Source of the DNA: Armatimonadota bacterium
GTDB taxonomy: Bacteria > Armatimonadota > Hebobacteria > CAIYQO01
Assembly (NCBI GenBank): GCA_029553475.1
Contig: JAKPKV010000077.1
Span: forward strand, 1-64,000
DNA: 64,000 nt
Direction: 5' to 3'
Shown: positions 17,853 to 26,141 of the stretch, piece by piece
Layout: every line of letters begins with the position of its first letter
Numbering within the stretch: position 1 is the stretch's first letter
The notes under the pieces: model-generated
What the model was told of the DNA's origin: nothing
Database searches by the model: none
Seen by the model: only the letters and a program-made list of their open reading frames with translations
Translations under genes and position numbers: made by a program

Positions 17853-20063
17853 TCATCGTATCAGCCGGAACACCCGCGTCTCCGGCGCGTCCAGCGTGAA
17901 TTGGATCCTCTCCACGCCCCGCGCCATCAGCTTGCCGCTCACGATGTCCTCTACGTCATACGTGCCGGGGAGATGAATGGTCTTCTCGCCGCTCTGGATG
18001 GAGTGGAGAGCGACAACTGAACTGTCGGCGAGCAGGATGTCGTTGCTCTCGCAGTAGACGTGGGCGCCGGCGGCGCGGGCGAGGCCGCGCCAGAGGTCGG
18101 CGGGCAGCGGCACGGCGGTGGTGAAGACGGAGGTCCAGCCGTCCATCTCCTTCACCGAGAGGCCGCTGTAGGTCTTGCCCAGCTTCGTCCACGCCAGCCC
18201 CAGCGAGACGCCGTCCGTGGGGTAGAGCACCGGGCCGTAGGAGAGCGGGCTGCCGTAGATGACGTCGGCGGCGAGGCCGGCGGTGATGGGGTGGTCAAAG
18301 CGCTGGATATGCACGCGCCGGGTGAAGTTGATGTCCAGCATGTCGAAGGTGAAGCCGGTGAGGCGCGCGGCGTGCGCCGGGCTGATCGTCTCCCCGTCGC
18401 TGATGCCCGACCCCGGCCCCCACAGCACCACGCGGCCGTCGCGGAAGACCTTCTCTCTGAGCACGGCCAGCTTGGCCTCCGTCACGCGGAACAGCGTGGG
18501 GAAATAGCAGACGCGGTGGTCGGGGAACCGGTCGAGCAGCAGGTCTTCCAGCAGGTAGATGCGGTAGGGCACGCCGCAGCGGCTGATGCCGAGCTTTTCC
18601 TCCCACATCACCGCTTCGTTGAAGTAGTTGCCGGCGCCGTTGGTGTCCAGCGCGCCGGCGTCGTCCAGCACCATGGCGATGCCCGGCACGTCGGCGTGCT
18701 CCCATTCCACCGAGCGCTTCAGCGCCGCCACCGAGCGCCCGATGGTCTGCTGAATCTCGGCGTTGGAGAAGAAGTAGCCGCCGGCGATGTCCATCCAGTA
18801 GCCGTTGAAGCCGCGGGTCAGCGCCGCCGCCGTGCTGCGCCAGGAAATGGCGTCGAACTCCTTCGCGTCGCGGGCGGTGCCGTAGGCGGTGTGCTCGCGG
18901 TCGTCGTGATAGGTGCGCAGGTCCAGCTCCGCCATGAAGTATTTGCCGCGCAGCACGGTGGAGTCGGCCGCGCCCTCCGGCTCGGTGGTGCCGCCGGCGC
19001 CGCGCACCTGGTAGTCAATGGGCGTCACCAGTCCGTCGCAGCCCGGCTCGCTGATGAGGTCGGCCACCCCGATGCTGCCGGAGCCGGCCATCACCTCGGG
19101 GAAGGCCAGCGGCCAGGGGAAATTGGCGTCGAAGAAGCCGTAATTCGACCAGCCCATCATCGGCTGCTTGAAGGTGTCGGAGAGGAAGATGCGCTTGCGG
19201 TCGGTCGCCGCGCGCTGCGCCCGGAAGACCTTCTTCGCGCCGGCGCCCAGCAGCGCCTGCTGCAGCAGCATGTAGTCGCGCAGCGGCGCGTTCTCCCGGC
19301 CTGCCTGCCAGTAGCGCAGCGCCGACACTTCCTCGACGGTGCCGCGCAGCTTGTCGTTCGGCACGGCGATCGTCGCCAGCGACAGGCTCTCGTCGCCGTA
19401 CGCGGCGCGCAGGGCGGCGTCGCTGCCGTAGCGGTGCGTGAGAAATTCGCGCCACTTCGCCGTCATCGCCGGGCCGTGGTCGAAGAGCCACCCGCCGAAC
19501 AGCGGCGGCCAGGTGCCCTCGCCGTCGAAGCCGAACCAGTAGGCGATGATGCGCCCGCCCCACGGTCGGCTCTCGCAGTACTGCACCATCGCCTGCAATC
19601 CCGCGGCGAAGACGTCCCAGTAGAGATCGGAGGCCAGCGAGGGGTGGTCAATCCTCTCCCCCGCCTCCGTCACGAAGAGCTGGTCCTCGTGCAGCCGCCG
19701 CCAGGAGGGCGTGTGCGTGGGGCCGTTGCGGATGATGAGGTAGGCGCCCGGATCGCCGTCCAGGATGAACGCCGCCTGCGCGTCCATATCCACCGCGAAC
19801 TCCGCCGTCGGCGTCGCCGTCACCGTGTCGCCCTCAAAAAAGGGCGAGTCGCCCCACGCCGCCGCGTTCTTCACCTGCGGGATGCCCAGCATGTAGGCGC
19901 CCATCCCGTGCGGGAAGAACCACGGCACCGCCTTCCGCAAAATATCGCCCCGCCAGCTCACCGGGCTGTAGGTGGGCAGCGCCGTCGGCGCCCCGTCAAT
20001 GAACACCGTGGGCTTCCCGCGGTAGCGGCGGACTTCCGCTTCGGCGACGTAGCTGCTGGCCAT
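17853..20063 (-). CDS. GH42-like/TIM-barrel glycoside hydrolase
   Basis: Protein of 736 aa. The ATG at 20063 follows CCGGAGGAACAGC; the longer open frame upstream is not coding-like. It has an N-terminal beta module and a TIM barrel reminiscent of GH42 and GH-A clan enzymes (IIAYWFGFDGEGTWPPLFGG, YWDVFAAGLQAMVQYCESR). A GATase/trimerisation-like domain (VCYFPTLFRVTEAKLAVLR, RDGRVVLWGPGSGI) and a short beta C-terminus follow. The usual NE acid/base dyad is replaced by FDGEG, so the catalytic residue assignment is open. No signal peptide is seen. It is divergent from the HpcH/HpaI aldolase gene, with 151 bases between the two starts, a plausible shared control region. Substrate unknown. Confidence 0.72.
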   Translation of the reverse strand: MASSYVAEAEVRRYRGKPTVFIDGAPTALPTYSPVSWRGDILRKAVPWFFPHGMGAYMLGIPQVKNAAAWGDSPFFEGDTVTATPTAEFAVDMDAQAAFILDGDPGAYLIIRNGPTHTPSWRRLHEDQLFVTEAGERIDHPSLASDLYWDVFAAGLQAMVQYCESRPWGGRIIAYWFGFDGEGTWPPLFGGWLFDHGPAMTAKWREFLTHRYGSDAALRAAYGDESLSLATIAVPNDKLRGTVEEVSALRYWQAGRENAPLRDYMLLQQALLGAGAKKVFRAQRAATDRKRIFLSDTFKQPMMGWSNYGFFDANFPWPLAFPEVMAGSGSIGVADLISEPGCDGLVTPIDYQVRGAGGTTEPEGAADSTVLRGKYFMAELDLRTYHDDREHTAYGTARDAKEFDAISWRSTAAALTRGFNGYWMDIAGGYFFSNAEIQQTIGRSVAALKRSVEWEHADVPGIAMVLDDAGALDTNGAGNYFNEAVMWEEKLGISRCGVPYRIYLLEDLLLDRFPDHRVCYFPTLFRVTEAKLAVLREKVFRDGRVVLWGPGSGISDGETISPAHAARLTGFTFDMLDINFTRRVHIQRFDHPITAGLAADVIYGSPLSYGPVLYPTDGVSLGLAWTKLGKTYSGLSVKEMDGWTSVFTTAVPLPADLWRGLARAAGAHVYCESNDILLADSSVVALHSIQSGEKTIHLPGTYDVEDIVSGKLMARGVERIQFTLDAPETRVFRLIR

Positions 20064-20214
20064 GCTGTTCCTCCGGAAAAGGTGATGCTGCTCGTATTCG
20101 CGGCGCGCGGGCCATCGCCTTCTTCCGCCGCGCACACCGGCGATTCCACTGGACACCGGCCGCGCGCTGGGGTATCCTACTGACCAGACCGTGAACCGCG
20201 AGGAGAACGACCCC

Positions 20215-20982
20215 ATGCATATGCGCCCCAGCCGCGTGCTGCAGATGCTGCGCGCCGGCGAGACCGTCTATACCTTCAAGCTGAACACGAACGACCCGCG
20301 GGTGGCGGAGATGGTCGCCATGAGCGGCTTCCCGTGCCTCTGGCTCGACCGGGAGCACACCACCGGCGACTGGTCGGCGCTGGAGATGCAGATTTACGCC
20401 GCGAAGGCGCATAACGCCGACGTGATCGTGCGCGTCCCGCGCGGGCCGTACAGCGACTACAGCCGCCCGCTGGAGCTGGACGCCGCCGGCCTGATGGTGC
20501 CGCACATCATGAGCCTGGCCGACGCGCGGGCGGTGGTGCGCATGACGCGCTTCCACCCCCTCGGCCGCCGCGCGGTGGACGGCGGCAACGCCGACGGCGC
20601 CTACTGCGGCGTGGAGTTCACCCAATACCTGCGGGAGGCGAACCGACAGCGCTTCATCTGCATCCAGATTGAAGACCCCGAGCCGCTGGAGGAGCTGGAC
20701 GCCATCTGCGCGCTGGAGGGGGTGGATATCATCTTCTTCGGCCCCGGCGATTTTTCCCACGGCATCGGCGACCCCGGCAATTTTGCCAGTCCGCGCCTGC
20801 TGGAGGCCCGCCGCCGCGTGGCGGAGTGCGCGCTGCAGCACGGCAAGTGGGCGGGCACCACCGGCTCCCCGGAGACCGCCGAAGAGCTGCGCGCCCTCGG
20901 CTACCGCTTCATCAACATCGGCGCCGACGTGCACGCCATCTGGGGCTACTGCCGCGAAAAACTGGCGGGGGTGGGGCGGTAA
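20215..20982 (+). CDS. HpcH/HpaI-family aldolase (2-keto-3-deoxy acid aldolase)
   Basis: Metal-dependent class II aldolase of 255 aa. Relatives cleave 2-keto-3-deoxy-L-rhamnonate, 4-hydroxy-2-oxoheptanedioate or similar acids to pyruvate and an aldehyde. Family residues: WLDREHTTGDW (His base region), IVRVPRGPYSDYSRPLELDA with AAGLMVPHI, and the metal site QIEDPEPLEELD. Start at ATG 20215, 9 bases after GAGGAG; an upstream GTG is less likely. It has an extra insertion around GRRAVDGGNADGAYCG. Its divergent GH neighbour and the fucosidases further on suggest a role in deoxysugar acid breakdown. That role is inference; the fold is secure. Confidence 0.85.
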   Translation: MHMRPSRVLQMLRAGETVYTFKLNTNDPRVAEMVAMSGFPCLWLDREHTTGDWSALEMQIYAAKAHNADVIVRVPRGPYSDYSRPLELDAAGLMVPHIMSLADARAVVRMTRFHPLGRRAVDGGNADGAYCGVEFTQYLREANRQRFICIQIEDPEPLEELDAICALEGVDIIFFGPGDFSHGIGDPGNFASPRLLEARRRVAECALQHGKWAGTTGSPETAEELRALGYRFINIGADVHAIWGYCREKLAGVGR

Positions 20983-20983
20983 A

Positions 20984-21016
20984 TCGTACTCGTCATCGTC
21001 ATCGTAATCGTCATCG
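20984..21016. repeat. (TCGTCA)n-type tract T1
   Basis: Run of TCGTACTCGTCATCG units ending CGTAATCGTCATCG, directly after the aldolase stop codon. A CTCACGCCAAGCCGCCAAGG stretch follows at 21023-21050, itself of a repeated C-C-A-A-G-G type. Related tracts: 29831-29867, 29950-29978, 50524-50552, 58372-58392 and 58581-58637. Confidence 0.8.
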
Positions 21017-21086
21017 AATTCTCTCACGCCAAGCCGCCAAGGCGCGAGCAACTGGTGGAAAGAATGGCAACGGGCGTTGGGTCATG

Positions 21087-21920
21087 CTACCACGCGATAA
21101 ACTCCGGCTCCACCGGTTGCGGAATCACTCCGGCCTCGTATGCCCGCGCCAGCAGCGCCCGCACGGCGCGGCGGCCGCGGTCGCCGTAGTCCTGCGTCAC
21201 CGCGTTCACATACATGCCGACGAAAGTGTCCGCCTTGCCGGGGTCGAGGTCGCGGGCGAATTGCAGCGCGTAGGCGAGGGCGTCCCGGCGGTGCTCCAGC
21301 GCGTAATCAATGGCGCGGCGCAGGTCGCGGGCGACCTGGCGCTTCACCGCCGCCGGCAGGTCGCGGCGGATGCCGTTGCCGCCCAGCGGCAGCGGCAGGG
21401 CCGTCTCCGCCTTCCACCACACCCCCAGGTCCACGTGCTGCGTGAGGCCGTGGTCGGCGTAGGTGAGCTGCCCCTCGTGGATGATCACCCCCGCCTCCGC
21501 CTCGCCGGCGGCCACGGCGGGGAGGATGTGATCGAACGGCAGCACCGTCGTCTTCACGCCGGGCAGGTAGAGCCGCAGGGCGAGGGCGGCGGTGGTGAGC
21601 GCGCCCGGGATGGCCACGGTGATGTCCGCCAGCTCCTCGCGCGTCAGCGCCCGACGGGCGATGATTTTTGGCCCGTAATCCTCGCCAAAGCTCGCGCCGC
21701 AGGGCAGCAGTTGATAGCGGTCGGCCAGGTAGGCGTAGGCGTGAAAGGAGAACGCCGTCACGTCGAAGCGGCGCTCGAACGCCCACTCGTTCAGCGTCTG
21801 AATATCGCGCAGCGCATGGGTATAGCGCAACGCGCCGGTGGCAATCTTCTCTTGCGCCAGCGCGTAGAACATGAAGGCGTCATCGGAATCGGGGCTATGG
21901 GCGACGGTGATGGTGCGCAT
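21087..21920 (-). CDS. mqnD: 1,4-dihydroxy-6-naphthoate synthase (menaquinone, futalosine route)
   Basis: MqnD (277 aa) converts cyclic dehypoxanthinyl futalosine to 1,4-dihydroxy-6-naphthoate. It has a periplasmic-binding-protein fold but no signal peptide. Diagnostic motifs: HSPDSDDAFMFYAL at the N-terminus, SFHAYAYLADRYQLLPCGAS, GALTTAALALRLYLPG and EAGVIIHEGQLTYADHGL. The start ATG at 21920 is preceded by TGAGGACGCGT and matches the family start; the open frame continues upstream through repeats. No other mqn gene is in the window. An upstream GGCAGG module lies at 21955-21991. Confidence 0.88.
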   Translation of the reverse strand: MRTITVAHSPDSDDAFMFYALAQEKIATGALRYTHALRDIQTLNEWAFERRFDVTAFSFHAYAYLADRYQLLPCGASFGEDYGPKIIARRALTREELADITVAIPGALTTAALALRLYLPGVKTTVLPFDHILPAVAAGEAEAGVIIHEGQLTYADHGLTQHVDLGVWWKAETALPLPLGGNGIRRDLPAAVKRQVARDLRRAIDYALEHRRDALAYALQFARDLDPGKADTFVGMYVNAVTQDYGDRGRRAVRALLARAYEAGVIPQPVEPEFIAW

Positions 21921-21954
21921 ACGCGTCCTCAATGATCGGGTGTGATAGGGTCTG

Positions 21955-21991
21955 CTTTCCGCGCGAGGGGGAGATTCCCCTGCCGCGGCAG
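21955..21991 (-). promoter_or_regulatory. GGCAGG / CGCGGAAA-type upstream module of mqnD
   Basis: Read on the minus strand: CTGCCGCGGCAGGGGAATC, TCCCCCTCG, then CGCGGAAAGC, 35 bases before the mqnD ATG. It parallels 31221-31260 in content and order. Confidence 0.5.
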
Positions 21992-22012
21992 TGATCCGGC
22001 GCGGCAATTCGG

Positions 22013-22144
22013 GCGGGCGAGCGTCCCCGCGAGCCGACGCCGGGAGGAAATGATGGTGCGTCGTGTTCGGAAGAGAGGTTTTCTCGCGAATACGACGGAT
22101 AAGCCTTCCCCCCCGGCGTCGGCTCGCGGGGACGCTCGCCCGCC
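22013..22144. repeat. Palindromic MITE-like element, copy A
   Basis: About 30-bp terminal inverted repeats (GGGCGGGCGAGCGTCCCCGC... and its complement) enclose about 70 bases, themselves partly palindromic (GTCGTGTTCG / CGAATACGAC). Copies B (35579-35689) and C (51740-51871) share the ends. A solo end, GGGGACGCTCGCCCGCCCGG, lies at 22326-22345. Confidence 0.88.
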
Positions 22145-22195
22145 CGGCGCATCGTCGCGGCTGTGCTGCGGACAGGTCTGGTCGCTGCGGAGTCC

Positions 22196-22316
22196 ATGCG
22201 CTGTGCCACATGACGCCCGCGTTGTCCGGTATCCGGTCCGTCGGCCCGCTCCGGGGAGTCCACGCAGGTGGACTTCGTGGCTCCAGCCCCGGATTTCAAT
22301 CCGGGGGACGCTGACC
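22196..22316 (+). repeat. Dispersed repeat of about 105 bp, copy 1 (inverted partner at 53360-53463)
   Basis: Blocks CCACATGACGCCCGCGTTG, CGGTATCCGGTCCGTCGGCC, AGTCCACG-CAGGTGGACT and AGCCCCGGAT-...-ATCCGGGGGACG recur in inverse orientation at 53360-53463. Each copy holds two short hairpins. The whole 21921-22346 spacer (427 bases) carries only these repeats and the mqnD upstream module. Confidence 0.85.
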
Positions 22317-22346
22317 GGGAACGCGGGGACGCTCGCCCGCCCGGGG

Positions 22347-23132
22347 TTACGCCACTGTGCTCAGAAACTCGCGGATGGCGGCGTTCGCCCGATGGGGCTG
22401 CTCCAGCGGGGCGAGATGGCCGGCGTCCGGGATGAGCTGGAAGGCGGCGCCGGGGATGGCGGCGGCGAGGGCGCGCATGCCGTCGGGGGGCGAGACGGCA
22501 TCTTGCTCGCCGCAGAGCACCAGCGTGGGCAGGCCGATGTGTGGCAGCAGCGCGGTGCGGTCGGGGCGCAGCGCCATGCCCAGCGTGAGCTGCGCCAGCC
22601 CCTCGGCGGGCTGTTCCAGCGCCTGCCGCTGCATCTCTTCGACCAGCGTGGGGCACGTTTCGCGGGTCGTGGCCGCGAAGAGATCGTTCACGCGGTCATG
22701 CAGGATCGCCGGCCCGTGTGCGCGCAGGCCCGCCACCGTCTGGCGGCGGCGCTCCGCCTGTTCGGGGGTGTCGGCCTCGGCGCGGGTGTCGGCGAGGACG
22801 AGCGCCGTCACCCGTCTCCGGTGATTGGCCACAAGCGAGAAGGCCACGTAGCAGCCGACGGAGACGCCCATCACCACCGCTGCCGCGATGCCCAGGTGGT
22901 CGAGCAGCGCCGCCATGTCGTCCGCCAGCAGGTCCATGGTATACGGCCCGTCGGTCACCGCGGAGCGCCCGGTGCCGCGGTAATCGGGGATCACGAGGCG
23001 CGCCGCGTCATCCAGCCGGTGCTGCGCGCGAAAAAACCGCCCGTCAAACGGAAACGGCGCCAGGCAGAGCAGCGGCACGCCGCGGCCCAGGTCTTCGTAA
23101 AACAACGCGGTCTGTTGATGGGGAAAGAACAT
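22347..23132 (-). CDS. Alpha/beta hydrolase
   Basis: Cytoplasmic alpha/beta-hydrolase fold enzyme of 261 aa with unknown substrate. The catalytic triad can be read: nucleophile Ser in the elbow VMGVSVGCYVA, Asp in LCGEQDAVSPP, His in IPDAGHLAPLEQP. The oxyanion region LLCLAPFPFDGRFF and PDYRGTGRS match carboxylesterase or 3-oxoadipate-enol-lactonase-like members. The ATG at 23132 follows AAAGGAGATCAACG. It is the last gene of a tight minus-strand operon, 12 bases after the M19 dipeptidase gene. Confidence 0.85.
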   Translation of the reverse strand: MFFPHQQTALFYEDLGRGVPLLCLAPFPFDGRFFRAQHRLDDAARLVIPDYRGTGRSAVTDGPYTMDLLADDMAALLDHLGIAAAVVMGVSVGCYVAFSLVANHRRRVTALVLADTRAEADTPEQAERRRQTVAGLRAHGPAILHDRVNDLFAATTRETCPTLVEEMQRQALEQPAEGLAQLTLGMALRPDRTALLPHIGLPTLVLCGEQDAVSPPDGMRALAAAIPGAAFQLIPDAGHLAPLEQPHRANAAIREFLSTVA

Positions 23133-23144
23133 CGTTGATCTCCT

Positions 23145-24242
23145 TTATGACGGGAACGCTTCCCGCAGCCAGCGCAGCCAGTTCTCGCCCATGATGCCGG
23201 CGACGGCGGCGGGCGGATACCCGGCGGCGGCCAGCAGATCGGCGACGCGGGGGAGGTCGGCGGCGCTGTCCAGCTCGCGCGGGATCACCTCGCGGCCCAC
23301 GCCGCCGTCCAGGTCGCTGCCCAGCGCCAGGTGGCGCGGGCCGACGAGCCCGCTGATGTGCGCCACGTGCGGCAGCAGGTCGGCGAGGGAGACGGCCTCC
23401 TTCGCGTCGCCGTCGCGCCAGTCCGCGCGGATGAAGCGATTGTACAGGACCAGCCCGATGATCCCCTCCCGCGCGGCGAGGGCGCGGATCATCGCGTCGC
23501 TGAGCTGGCGGTCGGTGGGCACCAGCGCGCGGCAGTTGGCGTGGGAGGCCGCCACCCGCCCCGGGAAGATGTCCAGCGCCTCCCGGCAGGCCTCCTCCGC
23601 CAGGTGGCTGATGTCCAGCGCCACCCCCAGCCGCGCCATCTCGGCCAGCAGCGCGCGGCCCGGGTCGGTGAGCGGGCCGGGGGCGCCGGTGCCGCCGGCG
23701 TAGCGGGTGGCGCCCCACGCCAGCCCCACCATGCGCACGCCCCATGCGACGTAGTGCGCCAGATCGTCCGGCGCCCGCAGCGGGTCGGCCCCCTCCATCA
23801 GCAGTATGAGGCCGGGGGCGGGCAGCGCACCGGCAATCACGCCCTCCAGCTCCGCGCGGGAGCGGATGACCGTCACCGCGCCGCGCGCGGCCAGCTCATG
23901 GTAATACGCCACCTGCGCGCACCCCTGCGCGTAGGCCTCCTCCGGCGTGCGATAGCCGGCGAGGCGGGTGGGTGACTCGCCATACGGCGTGGCGTACACG
24001 GTCGCGCAGACCACCCGCACCCCCGCCGCGCGCAGCGCCGGCAGGCTCACGGTGGCGGTGCCTTCGCCGTGCGCGGGCGTCACCCCCTCCGCCGCGCGGA
24101 TCTCCGCCAGCGGCGCGGTGAGGTCGCGCCCCAGCGTCAGCGCGTTCCACGCCAGGTCTACATGGCCGTCAATGAGCAGCATAGACGCGTACTTCGCCCG
24201 CGAGCCGGCCATCCCTGTCGCATCCGGCGACAAGGCGGCCAT
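23145..24242 (-). CDS. Membrane (renal) dipeptidase family, peptidase M19
   Basis: Zn-dependent TIM-barrel hydrolase of the amidohydrolase superfamily, up to 365 aa. Members cleave dipeptides, including those with D-amino acids. Metal and active-site elements: LIDGHVDLAWN (His-x-Asp), LLMEGADPL (bridging Glu), ALDISHLAEE and AASHANCRAL (His ligands), and HLALGSDLDGG. Start is uncertain: ATG 24242 (12 bases after the DUF58 stop) is used, but 24182 places MLLIDGHVD at the family start, and neither has a strong ribosome site. There is no signal peptide. It sits between the DUF58 and hydrolase genes in one operon. Confidence 0.87.
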   Translation of the reverse strand: MAALSPDATGMAGSRAKYASMLLIDGHVDLAWNALTLGRDLTAPLAEIRAAEGVTPAHGEGTATVSLPALRAAGVRVVCATVYATPYGESPTRLAGYRTPEEAYAQGCAQVAYYHELAARGAVTVIRSRAELEGVIAGALPAPGLILLMEGADPLRAPDDLAHYVAWGVRMVGLAWGATRYAGGTGAPGPLTDPGRALLAEMARLGVALDISHLAEEACREALDIFPGRVAASHANCRALVPTDRQLSDAMIRALAAREGIIGLVLYNRFIRADWRDGDAKEAVSLADLLPHVAHISGLVGPRHLALGSDLDGGVGREVIPRELDSAADLPRVADLLAAAGYPPAAVAGIMGENWLRWLREAFPS

Positions 24243-24254
24243 GCCCGCGGCACT

Positions 24255-25565
24255 TCACACCCGCCCCTCGCGCTTCACCGCCAGGTAGCGGTTCACCACG
24301 GCGACGGCGAGGTCGCTGGGGGCGGCGTCCACGGTGAGGATGCCGCGGCGGTGGAGGGTGGCGAGGGCGAGCTGGCGGTCCTCCATCACCGAGACGGCCA
24401 CCGCCTGCTGGTAGAGGCCGGTCTGGTTGGCGGGCATGCCGGTGACGATGCCGCGCAGCTCGTAGTCGCTCAGCGCCACGCAGAGCACCAGGTGCTGCGG
24501 GTGGAGCAGCGCCAGGCTGTCCATGAGCCGCTTGGAGGAGTCGGGGTCAATGAGATCGGTGAAGATGATGATGAGCGAGCGCTTGCGCACGTGGTGCGCC
24601 AGGTGGGTGAAGGCACCGCGGTAATCCGGCTCCACCTGCCGCGGCTGCAGCGGGTAGAGCTGGTCCAGCACCAGCGGCAGTTGGCCGGCGCCCTTGCCCG
24701 GCGGCATGAACGCGGCGATGGTATCGGCAAACGCCATCACCCCCACGCGGTCCTGAGACTGTCCCGCCACGTAGGTGAGCAGCACGGCGGCGTTGATGGC
24801 GTGGTCCAGCTTCGTCATGTAGTCCAGGTGGCTGGCCATCGCGCGCCCCAGGTCCAGCACGATCATGATCTGCTGGCTGCGCTCGATGTCGTATTCGCGC
24901 GTGACCAGGTTGCCGCGGCGGGCGCTGGCCTTCCAGTCCACCCGGCGCAGCTCGTCGTCCGGCAGATAGTCGCGCAGCGACTCGAACTCCATCCCCTGCC
25001 CGCGCAGGCGCATGGCGCGCAGGCCCATCTGCCGGGTGCGCTGCTGGCGGGTGAGGAGGTGCTGCTGCTTCGTCTGCTGGATGTTCGGGTAGACGCGCAT
25101 GGTATCGCCGTGCGCGTAGACGTATTGCCCCACCCACAGCCCCAGCGGCGTCTTCACGCGCACGGTGAGCGGCCCGAAGGGGTAGGCGCCGCGCTGCAGC
25201 GGGGTGAGGTGATACGAGGCGGTGAGCTGGCCGAACGGCGGCACCGTGCCCGCGGCCTGCGCGCGGTCGGCCTCCGCCTGGTCGGGGGTGGCGTCGCGCA
25301 GCGCCAGCCGGAAGGGGAAGGCGGTGGGGTTCTCCACCACCAGCGTCACCAGGTTCGGCGCGCCCAGCGAGAGGATCTCCTCGTGCTCGCGCCGCGCGGT
25401 GAGCGCTTCGGCCTGCCGCAGCAGGAACAGGTCCGTCACCAGCAGCAGCGCCAGCAGGCCGTCTACTCCGATGCCGAGCCAGAGCAGCACCGGCCACACC
25501 GGCGCCGCCAGCAGGCACAGCCCGCCGACCGCCATCCAGACCAACGCCAGCACGCTCGGACGCAT
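24255..25565 (-). CDS. DUF58 (vWA-related) protein
   Basis: Protein of 436 aa with two N-terminal membrane helices (about residues 5-50), an intermediate beta domain and a C-terminal DUF58 region. The DUF58 signature is DDELRRVDWKASARRGNLVT (about 215-235), followed by a vWA-type MIDAS-like motif IMIVLDLGRAMASH. DUF58 proteins usually sit beside MoxR AAA ATPases and are thought to act in assembly or maturation of metalloproteins and surface complexes. No moxR gene is in the window. First gene of the operon DUF58 - M19 - alpha/beta hydrolase. The start ATG follows GGGGAGGAGACCCG. Confidence 0.88.
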   Translation of the reverse strand: MRPSVLALVWMAVGGLCLLAAPVWPVLLWLGIGVDGLLALLLVTDLFLLRQAEALTARREHEEILSLGAPNLVTLVVENPTAFPFRLALRDATPDQAEADRAQAAGTVPPFGQLTASYHLTPLQRGAYPFGPLTVRVKTPLGLWVGQYVYAHGDTMRVYPNIQQTKQQHLLTRQQRTRQMGLRAMRLRGQGMEFESLRDYLPDDELRRVDWKASARRGNLVTREYDIERSQQIMIVLDLGRAMASHLDYMTKLDHAINAAVLLTYVAGQSQDRVGVMAFADTIAAFMPPGKGAGQLPLVLDQLYPLQPRQVEPDYRGAFTHLAHHVRKRSLIIIFTDLIDPDSSKRLMDSLALLHPQHLVLCVALSDYELRGIVTGMPANQTGLYQQAVAVSVMEDRQLALATLHRRGILTVDAAPSDLAVAVVNRYLAVKREGRV

Positions 25566-26137
25566 CGGGTCTCCTCCCCGTACCAGATTTCTTAGTCATT
25601 CCGCGCCGATGGCGAAGTTCCTTGTTGCGCGCGCGTGCGGGTGTCCGCAAAGCTTGTGCGCTTCCTTTTCGACCGGCGCTCACCTCTCCCCCCGCCCCCC
25701 TCCCCTATATGGGGAGGGGGAGTGCGTGGCCATGCGACGACGGGCTGTCGTTTCGATCCGGTTCCCCCTCCCCGTCCGTGCAGGGGGAAAGGTGAGCGCC
25801 GCAGGGGGAAGCATCAGTGCGGTCTCACAGTTTTTGCATGCACCCGCGCGTGCGGGTGTCCGCACACTATGTGAGCTATTGTGCCCGTCCGATCGCCTTC
25901 TGGACAATGCGGGCGACGTCGCGGGGTGACAGGTCCGGCGGACGCGGGACGGCAACGTGCCGAGAGCCTGGCGCGAGAACCGGGGCGTGCGCCGGCGGCA
26001 CCCGCGTCATCCACCGTCGGCTGTCCGAACCTTGATGGGAGAGATTTACATGATGATTGGCGGGGTGTCGAAGTATGGGGCGTTCGTGTCGAACACGGGC
26101 TGAAGGCTTCCACCCCGCGCGCCGCGGAGGGCGCGGG
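25566..26137. other. Repeat-rich gap with no confident gene
   Basis: This stretch of 570 bases holds two hairpin units that start GGCGCTCACCT-TCCCCC and face each other (25676-25720 and 25758-25797). It also holds two direct copies of CGTGCGGGTGTCCGCA (25634-25651 and 25848-25865). A minus-strand frame 25876-26010 and a plus-strand 17-codon frame at 26050 are described elsewhere as doubtful. The region looks like decayed, repeat-invaded DNA. Confidence 0.55.
25876..26010 (-). CDS. Doubtful small ORF with Pro-rich linker and amphipathic helix
   Basis: Possible 44-aa product: Met, a Pro/Ala-rich stretch (VPPAHAPVLAPG, VAVPRPP), then DLSPRDVARIVQKAIGRAQ to the stop. The end resembles a short amphipathic helix of the kind that targets cargo proteins to bacterial microcompartments, but no shell gene is near. 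The ribosome site is weak. It may be the 3' relic of a larger gene or chance. Confidence 0.2.
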   Translation of the reverse strand: MTRVPPAHAPVLAPGSRHVAVPRPPDLSPRDVARIVQKAIGRAQ

Positions 26138-26141
26138 CTAC
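26117..26141. repeat. GCGCCGCGGAGGGCGCG repeat, copy 1
   Basis: The palindromic core GCGCCGCGGAGGGCGCGG plus CTACC matches 60066-60090 and, inverted, 59975-59999. It overlaps the 3' end of the membrane-protein gene and supplies its TAG stop. Confidence 0.75.

Noticed and set aside
25628-25865. Two direct copies of CGTGCGGGTGTCCGCA considered as a CRISPR or attachment pair
   Set aside because: Only two copies about 210 bases apart, with no regular spacers, no cas genes and no integrase.
26050-26103. 17-codon plus-strand frame MMIGGVSKYGAFVSNTG with a good GGGAGAG site
   Set aside because: Too short to support; it could be a truncated gene start cut by the 26117 repeat, but nothing confirms it.
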